From: Augochlora pura
Taxonomy: Eukaryota; Arthropoda; Insecta; Hymenoptera; Halictidae
Assembly: GCF_028453695.1 (NCBI RefSeq)
Contig: NC_135776.1
Coordinates: 15,880,663 to 15,944,662 of the forward strand
Length of the DNA stretch: 64,000 nt
Direction: 5' to 3'
This document shows, one piece after another, positions 11,565 to 22,099 of this stretch. The notes beneath the pieces are model-generated. The model was given only the letters and a program-made list of their open reading frames with translations. It did not search any database and was not told the DNA's origin. The stretch's first letter is position 1. Every line of letters starts with the position of its first letter. Both the position numbers and the translations under genes were made by a program.

Positions 11565-11745
11565 TTAAGCTGTTTTTAAGAACTCTGTTGTGGGACGTTT
11601 TTAGAGGATTTTGAAGTTACTGTTAGGCATTTTTAAGCTGTCGTCGAGACGGTTTTTAAGCTGTCGTCAGGAGGTTTTTAAGTCGTCTTCAGGGTGTTGT
11701 TAAGCTGTGTTCAAGACGTCTGTTGTGGAACGTCTTAACGACGTC
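11565..11745. repeat. 22-23-bp minisatellite
   Basis: Copies of TTTTTAAGCTGTCGTCAGG start near 11630, 11653, 11675 and 11697, with decayed copies before and after. The flanks share an ACTCTGTTGTGGGACGT-like and a GTCTGTTGTGGAACGT block, so the array appears bounded by a duplicated segment. Confidence 0.75.
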
Positions 11746-12000
11746 CCAAACTGGATATACTTAAAATATTTTCCAAATCAAAAATAAGCTTAATAAGCTC
11801 AATAAATTTAAAACATGTCTCCTAAGTGTCTTTTACATTTTTAATATTTATCAACTAAGTCTTACACCCTAAAATAGGCGTCTTATATCAGACCTTAAAA
11901 CGACCCCTTAAAGACTTCAATAAGAAGCGAAGAATATCAGACTTCAAGATACCCCATTTCAAGACTCAAAAATCAATTAAAAATTAAATTATTTAAAAAA
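11745..12000. other. AT-rich spacer
   Basis: AT-rich DNA ending in an A-run at about 11995. Nothing identifiable. Confidence 0.35.
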
Positions 12001-12730
12001 AAAAACAAATATAAGACTTCCGTAGAGCGGAAAGAGATCTTTCGACCTCGCTCGATTCGTTCGCCATAAAACAAAAGCCAAATCTCCACGAATTTATTCT
12101 GCAATCGAATAAATAAGTTAGGGGTCTGTGGGCCGCGTGGTCTCGGAAACGACCTTGACCCGAAATATTTCCGCCATATCGCCAGGTCGAAGACGTTGCA
12201 CGGCGCGCTGTCAGGTGAGACGGGTGGTGCGCAAGAGCGTCTGAGAGCGCGGAGAGGTGTATCGCCGAACGAAGAGACGTGCGTGGAGCGATTTTCGCCG
12301 ACGAATGAAAGGGCTGCGGATGATCGGGGAGCTGGGAGTCTGCACAGTCTGTGCAGACCCGACGAAGTCTGCGCGGGACCGTTGGCGAGAGAGGCAACAG
12401 GCCCGGAACAAAGATGGCCAGGAGGCGCAGCGCGCACGCGATTCTGCCGCGGCCGAGCCGAGAGTTCCAGGGCCTTGTCGCCGTAATCTCCGTGGCCCGA
12501 TTCTGCCGCGAACTTCGTGGAACCCGGCCAGGAGGAGGGAGATTTATCGGATTTGCAAATAATGAGACTATGTTTCAAAGGGGGACCGACCGGGCGCGCG
12601 TCCTTTTGTTCCTGCCGGATTCCACCGGTGATCCTGCGCGCGCCCCCTTCTTTCGCCGGCCGTCTCGCGTTTTCGTACAGGTTCCTAGTTCCAGACCTTT
12701 AAAAAGTCGACGGCCCTCGATTTTCTTAAA
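12000..12730. other. GC-rich island
   Basis: A long complex island in which up to five frames of 60-200 codons overlap on both strands. Overlapping open frames at this GC content are expected by chance, and none shows a conserved domain. No gene is called. Confidence 0.5.
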
Positions 12731-12734
12731 ACGC

Positions 12735-12900
12735 CGTTCCGTCCAGTTGCTATTTCTTTCCCGACACTTTATCGATTACGTCAAACAAGTACTGTACATT
12801 TCGCTCGGGCACGCACTACTCTTTTGGTCGGCCCTAAGAGAAATAATCATTCAAATCAACGCGTTTACGTTGATCTGTTGACCCAACGGAAAGCACTATA
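12735..12900 (+). mobile_element. mariner-like 5' segment, copy 1
   Basis: About 165 bp starting at GTTCCGTCCAGTTGC matches 62518-62685 closely. Copy 2 begins with a CCATAAGTTCCGTCC-type end, which resembles mariner inverted repeats; here the first bases are missing. A short peptide frame stays open in both copies, but most differences between them change the amino acid, so there is no sign of selection on a protein. No transposase follows. Confidence 0.6.
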
Positions 12901-12918
12901 CTTCTCTCCCCATTAATA

Positions 12919-12960
12919 TACAGTCAGTCCCATAAGTATTCGTACTCTCATTGCTTATAA
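12919..12960 (+). mobile_element. Tc1/mariner-like terminal end
   Basis: TA followed by CAGTCAGTCCCATAAG and then TATTCGTACTC resembles the inverted repeats of Tc1/mariner elements that insert at TA. It starts about 20 bp after the mariner-like segment. I found no partner end or transposase in the AT-rich DNA to its right. Confidence 0.4.
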
Positions 12961-13650
12961 GAGAAATCTGTGGAAATCAAGGGTTGCGTGTAAAAACTTT
13001 TTATTATCTCATTTAATATTTGCTTTAGTTTCCAACGATATTAAAGAAAATACATGTTAAAACATCACTCACCTTATCTTATATTTACATTGTTGAAAAA
13101 GTAGTTTACTAAATTAATTATCTAATGTTTCACCTTATTAACTTTTTCTTACCACTGCGTTAATGTGATATCTAAGAATAGATTACGCTTTAGAATTAAG
13201 GGACAAATGAGAATTAAATTCTTCATTCTAATTAAATAATTAGAAAAATCAAATTTGCAACCTAGTAATCAATGTTCAATTTTCGAATTCAATTTTGACA
13301 AGCGAAAATTTGTTCAATATAAGCTCTACTTTGATCATCAACTGATTTTAGCTACGACTTACGTAGAAAATGAAACCTTAAAATATACTAAAGAGTTATA
13401 ATCAGAAATGAATATAATTAACATTACAACCCCAATTCCATACATTAATCAATATTAATGCGTTCAAAAATAATTACCAAGTTGCCTCAATTTATCTCAG
13501 AAGATTTATTCAAGCAAAAATCCTCTAGAAAGAAAACCAAGGTGTATGTAATAGTTCACGCGACAACGCCAGCATTAGTTTCACTTGCAGCAATTGCGTG
13601 ATTAGTCTAGCAACAATGCTAATTTATATATTGGAATAATACTAATTTCG
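12960..13650. other. AT-rich unique spacer
   Basis: AT-rich but not tandemly repeated. It may include the interior of the Tc1/mariner-like element at 12919, but no coding remnant is visible. Confidence 0.4.
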
Positions 13651-13853
13651 CGCGCCACGAGATTCACGAAATACGTCGGAACGCTTTCGGCGAGCCGGCA
13701 CTGGGTCGCGTTTGCGCCGAGAGGAATCGCATGCGTTTCTCACGCAGAGATTCCGTCGGACGCGAAGCACGCGTGATCCGGCTAATTTGCCACGGGAACG
13801 GGGCTACGCTAATTGAACCGTATTATCGAGCCAATCATATCGTTCAAGGGAGA

Positions 13854-13891
<38 letters not shown>

Positions 13892-14345
13892 CATACATGC
13901 GAAATTCGGACGGACACGCCGCGGCGCCCCGCTTTGTCCGCGGACAATGTTCTTCGTACATCGCCGCGTATCCGGCGAGTTCACCTGCTTAAAAACGCCT
14001 CTAAACGCTCCTTGCACGCCTCTTTTTCATACTTCGCAATTCGCTTATGACCACCGTACTCCCTTTCCACCCCACCCCCCGGGCACCGCGGCGCAATTAG
14101 CGTGATTGCTCCGACAGCGACAGCTGAACACGGTTCCTGTTTGCGATTATAATGCGGGCCAATTCCAAATGATTGTTAAAAGATTCCGCAGCTCGACTGT
14201 GCAAATTATATATGCCGCGTCCGCCGTGGCGTGATTTCCGCACACCCTCGGCGCGGACTAAGTGGCCGCGATGCTGACATAACCTTGACCCTGGAAAATT
14301 GAACCGGTTGCGTTTTTCTTTGGATTTTATTCGAGCCAATTTTAT
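13650..14345. other. GC-rich island with (AG)n run
   Basis: Complex sequence with a GA run at about 13857-13887. A 124-codon plus-strand frame crosses the run (Arg-Glu repeat) and has no recognisable domain. Confidence 0.5.
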
Positions 14346-14384
14346 GGATCGGTAATAAATCGCATCTACATTTCGATATACTAT

Positions 14385-14565
14385 ATTACTGTATATAACT
14401 GTATATAAATATGACTGTATATTACTGTATATAAATATGACTGTATATTACAGTACATGAATATGACTGTATATTATTGTATATAAATATGACTGTATAT
14501 TACTGTATATAAATATGACTGTATATTACTGTATATTAATATGAATATTATTAATATGATAATAA
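14385..14565. repeat. 26-bp minisatellite
   Basis: ATGACTGTATATTACTGT units start at exact 26-bp spacing at 14411, 14437, 14463, 14489 and 14515, with partial copies on both sides. Differences between units are few, so the array is probably young. Confidence 0.92.
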
Positions 14566-14699
14566 TATAAGTATGAATATCTTGTACGTCGAAGTAAAAA
14601 TAAATTCTTCTGTTATCAAAGCATAGAAACGAAGGCAAATAAAGACGATATAGGAAAAATTAATTGTCTGATCCTATTAGGAAAATTATTAAGTACGAA

Positions 14700-14748
14700 T
14701 AAGTGCTAATCGTCACAGCATGAAAGGGGCGATAGTGCAAGAGGTTAA
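14700..14748 (-). mobile_element. Decayed piggyBac-like end
   Basis: Read on the minus strand, TTAA (14745-14748) is followed by CCTCTTGCACTATCG. An ATCGTCACAG..GCATGA block lies about 30 bp inside the end and recurs in similar position near 16660, linking it to the element ending at 16722. Confidence 0.35.
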
Positions 14749-14854
14749 AATACCAAATTCTACCTAATCACAGAGATTATTATTATATCGCAGAGTTTTA
14801 CATATTATTATATGAATTAATAGAATCAACCTCGTGAAAGCATTTAACACTTTA

Positions 14855-15080
14855 CCGACCCGTGGTCTATTAATCGGCTTTTTACTTAAAACCGGAAGCC
14901 TGTGAATTAATTGTTATGGTTACCGATAATTTGTTACTTATGATCGAGGTAAGAATGTTTGATTTTACTACTGTAAGCTGCCATATAATTTTTAAAACAT
15001 TAGACATCTTTTGCGGTGAATAAGATAAATAGATAAATATTGTTTAACGCTACGAATAATGTGTTAAGGTATTAACACAT
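14855..15080. repeat. Dispersed repeat family E, copy 1
   Basis: The block CATATAATTTTTAAAACATTAGACATC followed by a GCGGTGAATAAGATAAATA-like segment is shared with 22640-22760 and 24285-24360. The left side includes TTAACACTTTACCGACCC, which may be another TTAA-type end. Family unknown to me. Confidence 0.45.
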
Positions 15081-15183
15081 TTTATTTATTTAATTTATGA
15101 AAATCCCATTTGTAGCACAGGAATTTAATGGAAGAAGCACCGGCAGATGTAAAATATACAAAATAAAAATACTAAAAAATTCA

Positions 15184-15240
15184 TACATTATTATACATTA
15201 TTATTATTATTATTATTTGTTATACATTAATTTATATGTA
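15184..15240. repeat. (TTA)n simple repeat
   Basis: TTATTATTATTATTATT run with AT-rich flanks. Confidence 0.8.
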
Positions 15241-16330
15241 ATGTATAAAATATGACGTTATCCTATGCGTTCTAACTATCGAATTTGGGCCCGGTAAGAA
15301 ACTCGAGTGATTCGCGCAGGGCGACGAACCTGTTAAGCTGAAATCAGCTGAATTAAGAGCTGGAATCAAGCAAAATTTCCTGGATAATCTATGAAATCCA
15401 AGGAAGATAATTATAGCGTATCGATGAAACAGTGACAGAGAGGAAGGGTTTTGCATCCGAGTCGATTAAAGTAGAGAAGTGGCCAAGCACTCTGTGCGCG
15501 AAGTGGGAAGACGGATCGCCGCGGTTAACAAGTGAAATCCATAAAAACGGCGGGAGACCGGGACATTCCGCGGGTTAGCGTGTCGGTGCCTTAAAACGGA
15601 TGCAAACTCCCCGGCGCTCCATTAAATCCCGGCTTTCAATTCGAGCCGGGCCGAAAGGTGGGCCCCATCAAGCCGGCCTATATTCCAAAAACCATCAGCC
15701 CGGGCCCCGGGAGAGAAACAAGCTCCGCGAACGCGATCGTTCCTCGCAATCTCCCGGCGTTCTCTTCTAAACGCGGCCCCGAAACCCGAGCTGAACATTT
15801 TTGGCCCTCTCCGTGGCCGATCCTTCCGGAGCAAAAAGGATCCACGCCGTATCCTTTGATCCTCGGCCAAGGAGCCGTTCCCTTTCCTTCCTACTCTTCC
15901 CTTCCCTTTCTCGCTCTCTCCCTCTCGCTCCCTCTCCGTCTATCGCGACGGGTTCCTCCGAGCACCGGCCCTGGAAGGAAGGACCTCCCTGGACTCCGGC
16001 TCGCCGCTTTGGAGGTCCCGTTCCCCCCTGCACGCCCCGCGCACCACCTCATAGGCAAAAGGGAGGCTAACGGACGTGGCCGGGAGTGGGAGGCCGAAAG
16101 AACGGGGCCCCGATGAAGACGAAGAGGCCCCGAAGGTGGAGGGGGGGGGGGGGGGCGAGCAGGAGGACCGCTAAGGACAAGGTCTCCTTTTACTTCCAAC
16201 CAAACTCTCTCGGATCCTTTCCACGCTCAGGTGCCTGGAGGGTACACCGTTTTCTCCCTTGGCCTAGGATCGAACTATGGTGTGGTAGGGTTGTGCAGCA
16301 GGTTACTCGGGAGCGGTCGAGAAGAAACTA
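15240..16330. other. Large GC-rich island with 15-G run
   Basis: More than 1 kb of complex, mostly GC-rich sequence, with CT-rich tracts at 15895-15945 and an uninterrupted G15 at 16141-16155. Several 80-150-codon frames overlap on both strands in different phases; they are Pro/Arg/Gly-rich and match nothing I know. Confidence 0.5.
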
Positions 16331-16384
16331 AATAAAGAATAATAAACGTAAAATAATAAATATATGATTATTTTGGTTTGCAGT

Positions 16385-16726
16385 ATTTCTTTATGTGTGA
16401 CGAAGCGTGTTTTATGCAGGTAGAACTGATTCTTGTGATTGATGCGACAGGTACGCTTTTAACAATTATTAAATATCAATTTTGGTGAAGTAAAAATCGT
16501 CATGGAACGTGGTGCAGTCTTGGAAAATGACTATTATCAGTTATAGTATTTTTTTTATATGACAAAGTGTATTTCATGCATGTGGAATTGACTCTCGTGA
16601 CTCCTGTAACAAGTATGCCTTTAACAATTATTAAATATAAACTCTGGCAATATAAAAATCGTCACAGAGCATGATAAAACATTTTCAATTCTGCCTCAGG
16701 GCCACCACTCGAGTGTAAAGGGTTAA
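16385..16726. mobile_element. piggyBac-like end (family B) with a 162-bp internal duplication
   Basis: A segment including AACAATTATTAAATAT appears at 16461 and 16623 (162 bp apart), each with an AAAAATCGTCA block further on. The right edge, inverted, reads TTAA (16723-16726), CCCTTTACACTCGAGTGGTG and then CCTGAGGC, like other family B ends. The left end is not clear, so this may be a truncated element whose interior was tandemly duplicated. Confidence 0.5.
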
Positions 16727-16904
16727 TATCCCATATCTGATAAATATACAGTTAATAAACATATAGTTAATTATTCCAAAGTAATTGGTCACCGGACAGT
16801 AACTGGCTACACTAGTCTATTGTATCCAATTTTCAGTTTGCTTCGAGTCTATATCGGATGCAATAGACAATTACCGTGGCCTGGAATCGAATTACTAAGC
16901 GACG

Positions 16905-17141
16905 ATGCTGTTGGACTTATCCTTTAGCTTGATCCAAGCTTCGATTAGTCGTCCACCTTGGTCTAGCATCGTCGTCCTCCTGGCGCTGTTTCATTTAATC
17001 GTGTTGCTAATGCAATCTATATCTATATCTACCGCAACCCGTTCGGTGTGGGAGAGTCTCATGAAATTATATGGATGTCTGGATAGATGGAATCCGAGCA
17101 ATGTATCATTACTAACGATGAATCGACGTTTACGTTGCAAG
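16905..17141 (+). other. 79-codon open frame ending at a consensus 5' splice site
   Basis: From the ATG at 16905 a frame of exactly 79 codons reaches the G at 17141, followed by GTAAGG, giving a phase-0 CAAG/GTAAGG donor. The sequence is neither simple repeat nor GC-rich. The peptide begins with hydrophobic residues (a membrane segment around residues 22-38), then becomes polar. I recognise no domain and see no matching acceptor. It could be a first coding exon, a non-coding RNA exon, or chance. Confidence 0.18.
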
Positions 17142-17259
17142 GTAAGGGGTAACAAGATTTATTCGCTTCGCTTTTGGGATCAGAAGCGACCCCGACATTG
17201 TGTTTCCTTTATTATTTTCTATTGAAAGCTTGATTTCCCATTTATTTATTATCATGTAC

Positions 17260-17420
17260 TTAATATATCTTGTTATATCTATTATATTTGATAGATATAT
17301 TTATGTATTATTTCTTGTATTTGATAGATATATTTATTTATTATCTGTTATATTTGACAAATATAATTATTTAATATCTATTATATTTGATAGATATATC
17401 TATGTATTATCAATTACATT
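17260..17420. repeat. 33-bp minisatellite
   Basis: TATTTGATAGATATATTTAT units occur with TTGATAG/TTGACAA at 17288, 17321, 17354 and 17387, exactly 33 bp apart. Because 33 is divisible by three, the plus strand reads as an 11-residue repeat of the type IIFDRYIYVLS. I take this as a by-product. Confidence 0.88.
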
Positions 17421-17459
17421 CATCAGAATAAATAAATACATTCATTGCGTAAATAAATA

Positions 17460-17840
17460 AATGTGTACATATTGTATATTTATTATTTACTACAGGCGGA
17501 TAAATAAATGTTCGCTAAGAGGTCCGACTTATTACACTGCACGGAGTTAACATCCACGGTCTATTAATTTTCTTCTTGTCCCTTTAAAAAACCCGTCGCG
17601 TGTATCATTCTAGCAAGAGGTTAAACGAACCGGGTGACTTACGATCGAGGAGGTAGAGGGTGGGGGGGATGGGAATAGCAGCGTCGCACAGTGGACCAAG
17701 CAGCAGCCAAAAGTGGTAAGAAGCATTTTCTGACAGCGAAGATATACGATTTATTTACAACTTTTCAGTATATTACTGTAAGACGCTATAGATATTTATG
17801 TAATAAATATATCTTTTACAAACGTCTACGAATAATGATG
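17460..17840. other. Mixed spacer
   Basis: Unique sequence with a G-rich patch at about 17640-17675, otherwise AT-rich. No gene seen. Confidence 0.35.
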
Positions 17841-17844
17841 TAAT

Positions 17845-18330
17845 TATAGAACGCAACAGTTGAATATAAATGTTCGAAAATCGATATAACATCATTGGTA
17901 ATTTATTCGTAGTTAATGGAAATTAATCGACAACTAATTCAGAACAAATCGACGGCAAATTAATCAATGATTTACCAACGAATGGACCGTAGAATCATAA
18001 AATAAAAGAGTTAAATATAAATTCATGAAAATCCGTGTACCTCCATTGAAAGCTCATTCGCAACTAATGCAAATGAATCGACAACTAATTGAGAACGAAT
18101 CGAGCAAATTAAAACAACAAATTAGCAATAACTGACCAACAAATAAACGATAGAATTATAGAACGAAACAGTGAAATATAAATTCATGGAAATCCGTGTA
18201 CCTCCATTAAAAACTCATTCACAACTAATTCAAATGCATCGACAACTAATTAAGAACGAATCGAGCAAATGAAGACAACAAATTAACAATGATTACTCAA
18301 CGAATCTTATTAAAAACTAATTTCCAATCG
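17845..18330. repeat. Tandem repeat of about 155 bp, three copies
   Basis: ATCGACAACTAATT anchors lie at 17926, 18077 and 18238 (151 and 161 bp apart). Each unit contains ATATAAATTCATGGAAATCC-like sequence, then the anchor, then GAACGAATCGAGCAAATTAA. The second and third units are closest to each other; the first is more diverged. Confidence 0.85.
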
Positions 18331-18349
18331 TCGCAACTAGATAATCATC

Positions 18350-18830
18350 TCATTACCACGAATCTTTTGAAGGAATCAACGCGCCGGTCCCAAAACCGGG
18401 CCCCGCGTTTCCCGCGGTAGCCGAAATCCTCTTTCGACCACGGGTGCCGTGCGATCGTTCGTCGGCGTCACCGTTCTCCGGGTCCTTCCGTGACCATCGA
18501 GCATCGCGTAACATCGTTTTCGACGTCGAAAACGCGGCGAAAAAAATACGAGGTTGCTGGTTGCGCGCGCGCGCGAGCGCGGATTTGACGTGGCCGCGGT
18601 GTACGCACGCACACTCGAACACCCCCCCAGACACCGCGGGTACGGCCACGACCACGAACCCCGTGGGCCCGTAGAACCGCATTCCAAGCTGGCTTCACGG
18701 ATGGGGCCCCGATCGGTCGTCAGAGGAGAGGGGGAGGACGGAGCGGGCCGCGGAAGGGCGCGAGCGCGAGGAGGAGGGCTCGGTGCCGAGCGAGACGCCG
18801 GGACAGGCGGTGGACCGCTACGGGGGGGAA
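18350..18830. other. GC-rich island
   Basis: Complex sequence including an alternating GC run at 18564-18584. Frames on both strands overlap and extend into the adjacent polypurine block; none is recognised. Confidence 0.5.
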
Positions 18831-19202
18831 GAGTGAATGAGAGCGACAGGGAGAGGATGAGATTGGGAGGGAAAGGGAGAGAGAAGAGAGGGAAAGAGAG
18901 AGAACGATGAGAATGTGAGAGAGAGGAATAGATAGGGGGAGGTGAAGATAGCGAGCCAAAGAAAGAGTGAAAGAGACAGCGAAAAAGGAATTGAGATAGA
19001 GAAAAAGAGAGAGAGAGAGACAGGATTAGAGAGACTGAAAAAGAGAAAGAGAGAGAATGAAGGAGAGAGAGAGAGCTCTCTCTGAGAGAGAGGGAGAGCT
19101 GAAGATAGCGTGCCAAAGACAGAACGATCGAGACAGCGAAAAAGGAATTGAGATAGAAAGAGAGAAAAAGAGGAAGAGAGAGAATGAAAGAATTAAAGAG
19201 CC

Positions 19203-19236
<34 letters not shown>

Positions 19237-19425
19237 AAAGAGACTGAAAGAGAGAGAGAGGTAGAAAGAGTTAAAGATAGCGAGCCAAAGACAGAGCAAA
19301 CGAGACAGCGAAAAGGAATTGAGACAGAGAAAGAGAGCACGCGAAAGAGAGAAAGAAGGAGAACGACAGAGAGAGAGAGTGAAAGAGAGAAGGGGGAGAG
19401 ACGCAACGGGCTGGGGAATAACTCG
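18830..19425. repeat. Polypurine GA-rich block with about 160-bp higher-order repeat
   Basis: The plus strand is almost all A and G for about 600 bp. Within it a marker AAGATAGCGAGCCAAAGA occurs near 18945, 19102 and 19273 (157 and 172 bp apart), each followed by GAGACAGCGAAAAAGGAATT. So this is not a plain microsatellite but at least three diverged copies of a longer unit. The minus strand stays open for 307 codons of Leu/Ser-rich peptide, a composition effect. Confidence 0.85.
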
Positions 19426-19439
19426 ATAAAGCGAAGGAC

Positions 19440-19830
19440 CCCTTCTAATTAAAATGAGTTCCGCCGTGGGTCCTCGTGTACCACTCTCGCCGCGGTCTTA
19501 TTTCGTCGCGAATACCCCACCCCCTCCCCATGGCCGAGATCCCATCCCCCCTCCCCCCTCTCCCTCTCTCTACCCTTCTTCCCGGCATCTTCCTGGTCCC
19601 CTGGAATTCGAATGCCGGACACGTGGGAATTTCTGGTGGGGAGGGCTTTTTCTGTCGCAGAATTGATAGCGGACCGATTGATTCGGTTTTTCATCGCGAA
19701 CGACTGCCAAGCCCGCCGACCGGGGTGGCTTTCGTGCCGGAGGACCGCCGATAGGGGCACCCATTGCTCCTAGGATGGGAGAATTCGTTGGGTGGTTAGT
19801 TGGGTGAACAGATCGTCGTTCCGAGGATTT
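19440..19830. other. GC-rich island with CCCTCTC-rich tract
   Basis: Complex sequence with a pyrimidine-rich patch at 19515-19590. No recognisable coding frame. Confidence 0.45.
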
Positions 19831-19933
19831 TTACCGATGCTGGTTTGCAGTGGATCTTTTGGGGTAGGTGATAATGATTTTGGTTAATTTTGTTGTTGTA
19901 GAGGAAGTCGATTATAATTTTGATAAATTTATG

Positions 19934-20010
19934 TTAACCCTTTGCGCTCGAATGGTGACTCTGTGGCGCCACGAAAATAGTTCTAATTCTACCTACACAT
20001 TTTTGTCATA
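19934..20010 (+). mobile_element. piggyBac-like left end, family B
   Basis: TTAA (19934-19937) is followed by CCCTTTGCGCTCGAATGG, then GACTCTGTGGCGCCAC. The same motif order starts the elements at 28296 and, in decayed form, 52041. I could not locate its right end. Confidence 0.55.
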
Positions 20011-20220
20011 AATTCACAGAGTTTGTAAATTAATCATAACATGTGAAAATATAGCAAGTTAAAATTTCATCCTACCACGTGAAAAAATATCTAAGTAAAA
20101 TTATCTAAGTAAAATATTTTAATTTAAAATTCCAAGTAAAAATGTTAAAACAACTTCTGATAAATTGCCGATTACTATCGAATATCGTTGCAAAATTATA
20201 AAAGATTTCCTAATGAAGAC
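20010..20220. other. AT-rich spacer
   Basis: Probably the interior of the element beginning at 19938. Two short ATCTAAGTAAAA copies near 20090-20110; nothing else. Confidence 0.35.
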
Positions 20221-20560
20221 CTCGGGGTCTGCATAATTAATGAAACTAGTGAACGAACTAATAATTCGAAAATCGATAATCGAAAGGTCGCGGCGAGATA
20301 AGGGATAACGACCGCACGGATATCGGATCGCTGTAACACCTTGCAATTCGCAATTTGCAACCTGAAAACCGGAATATCATCTCTCCCACGGTACGCGTCC
20401 GCTGGCCAGGAGAGTCGGGTGTATCGATATTTCGACCTTTAGACGATTCACGAGGGTCCATTCCAAGCCGGAATTGCCCTTACGGCGACTTCACAGGCAT
20501 CAACGGGATTCGTTCCGAGGCTTGAAGACCTCCGCGTGAAAAATGACAGGTAACGAGCCT
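20220..20560. other. GC-richer unique island
   Basis: Complex sequence without recognisable frames. Confidence 0.45.
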
Positions 20561-20714
20561 TATTATGTTCAAAGCTCCCTTTCTTTTTCATACTTTTCAC
20601 ACTTTTCACACGATTTTCTGTCTTTCTGACCAAATTTTCCAGAGGGACATCCGGAGACTACAGGGTTTGTGCATTTTTACGTCTTTTAAAACCGAGATAT
20701 ATTGGGCAATATAT

Positions 20715-21200
20715 TTGATATATTACTGTAGTATATTTAACATATTTAATTTTATATATTTAATATAGTATATTTAATACAATATATGTAACATATCCAA
20801 TACACTATATTTATTGCAATATATTTAATATATCTAATATACTATATTTAATAGTTTTAATAAATCTATTATAGTATATTCCATAGTTTTAATGTATGTA
20901 ATATAGTATATTCAATAGTTTTAATATATCTAAAATAGTGTTCTCAATAGTTTTAATATATCTCATATAGTATATTCCACAGTTTTAATATATTTAATAC
21001 AGTATGTATACCATAGTTTTAATATATTTAGTATAGTGTATTCAACAGTTCTAATATATTTGAAAAAATATATTCATTAGTTTTAATATATCTAATATAG
21101 AATATTCAATAGTTTTAATATATCTAATATAGTATATTCAATAATTTTAGCGTACTTAATATAACATATTCAACAATATATTTAATATATTACATATCCA
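20715..21200. repeat. 32-bp minisatellite
   Basis: AGTTTTAATATATCTAATAT units recur at 20885, 20917, 20949, 20981, 21015, 21047, 21079, 21111 and 21143 (32 bp, one step of 34). The array grades into irregular TATTTAATATA at its left edge. All units are AT-rich. Confidence 0.92.
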
Positions 21201-21660
21201 TATACATAGATTCCAATAACATACTTTAGGGGATGTTAGAGCAGACAACATAACTTCGACATAACCTTTCCAAATTTTATACTACATAAAAAGATATAAA
21301 CTATTCCTTTCCATTGAAATAACAAATATCGACATAATCACCTAACAAAATAATATTGCTAATATTTAAAAAATGCCTCATCTCACTATTCACAAACGAT
21401 TTCCCAATTATATGATTTCTCGATTACCCATAATTATCACTCTCAATCGAACCGATAAGACAATTAACATTTCACAACAATATCATAACAATACAATAAC
21501 AAGAATCATCAAACAATATCTCGATGCAAATGAAGCAACATCCAAATGAAATAACAAAAGCGAAACAAGTCATCGTCACCGATCATCCATTCTCCCGAAA
21601 CTATTCGGCATAATTTCATTAGTCGCAGCATCGTCCCTCGCATAATATTTAGCAAACTTT
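21200..21660. other. AT-rich spacer
   Basis: AT-rich unique DNA with many AACAATA-type words. Nothing identifiable. Confidence 0.35.
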
Positions 21661-21781
21661 TCCACGAAATGATTCCGACTGGATGCCGGCCGGCAGCGAA
21701 TCGCATACCAATTCCGCTTAATCTTCGCATCTTAAGGATCCGGGGCGGCGGGGGGACCAGAACGCCAAACGACGGGAACGG

Positions 21782-21827
<46 letters not shown>

Positions 21828-22095
21828 GGCCAGGGTTTTCGCGAATCCCTAAACACGTCAGCTGATTAAAACGGACAGAGTCCGCGGCACACAGTAATTA
21901 AGTCCTTACGCGCCGGATCACGGACAGTCGTTCCGACGCAGCGTCGTTCTATCGCACAATATATCCGATTTAATGACCCGATGCGTAAATCAAATCCGAC
22001 CGCGTGGCCGCTCCGACGAAATATCAAGCTCTCGGTCTCTGCTGCGTCGGTATCTCTCGGCGAACAATACCATGGAGATCCGCATATGGTGTCCA
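21660..22095. other. GC-rich island with CT microsatellite
   Basis: Complex CpG-containing DNA with a CT/CTTT run at 21783-21830. No recognised gene. Confidence 0.5.
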
Positions 22096-22099
22096 AAAA

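Noticed and set aside
12351..12881. 176-codon frame whose tail matches a frame at 62479-62694
   Set aside because: The shared tail comes from the mariner-like repeat, and most differences between the two copies are amino-acid changing, so no protein selection is indicated.
18376..19299. 307-codon minus-strand frame
   Set aside because: More than half is Leu/Ser repeat translated from the GA-rich block; the rest overlaps open frames on the other strand in a GC-rich island. No domain.
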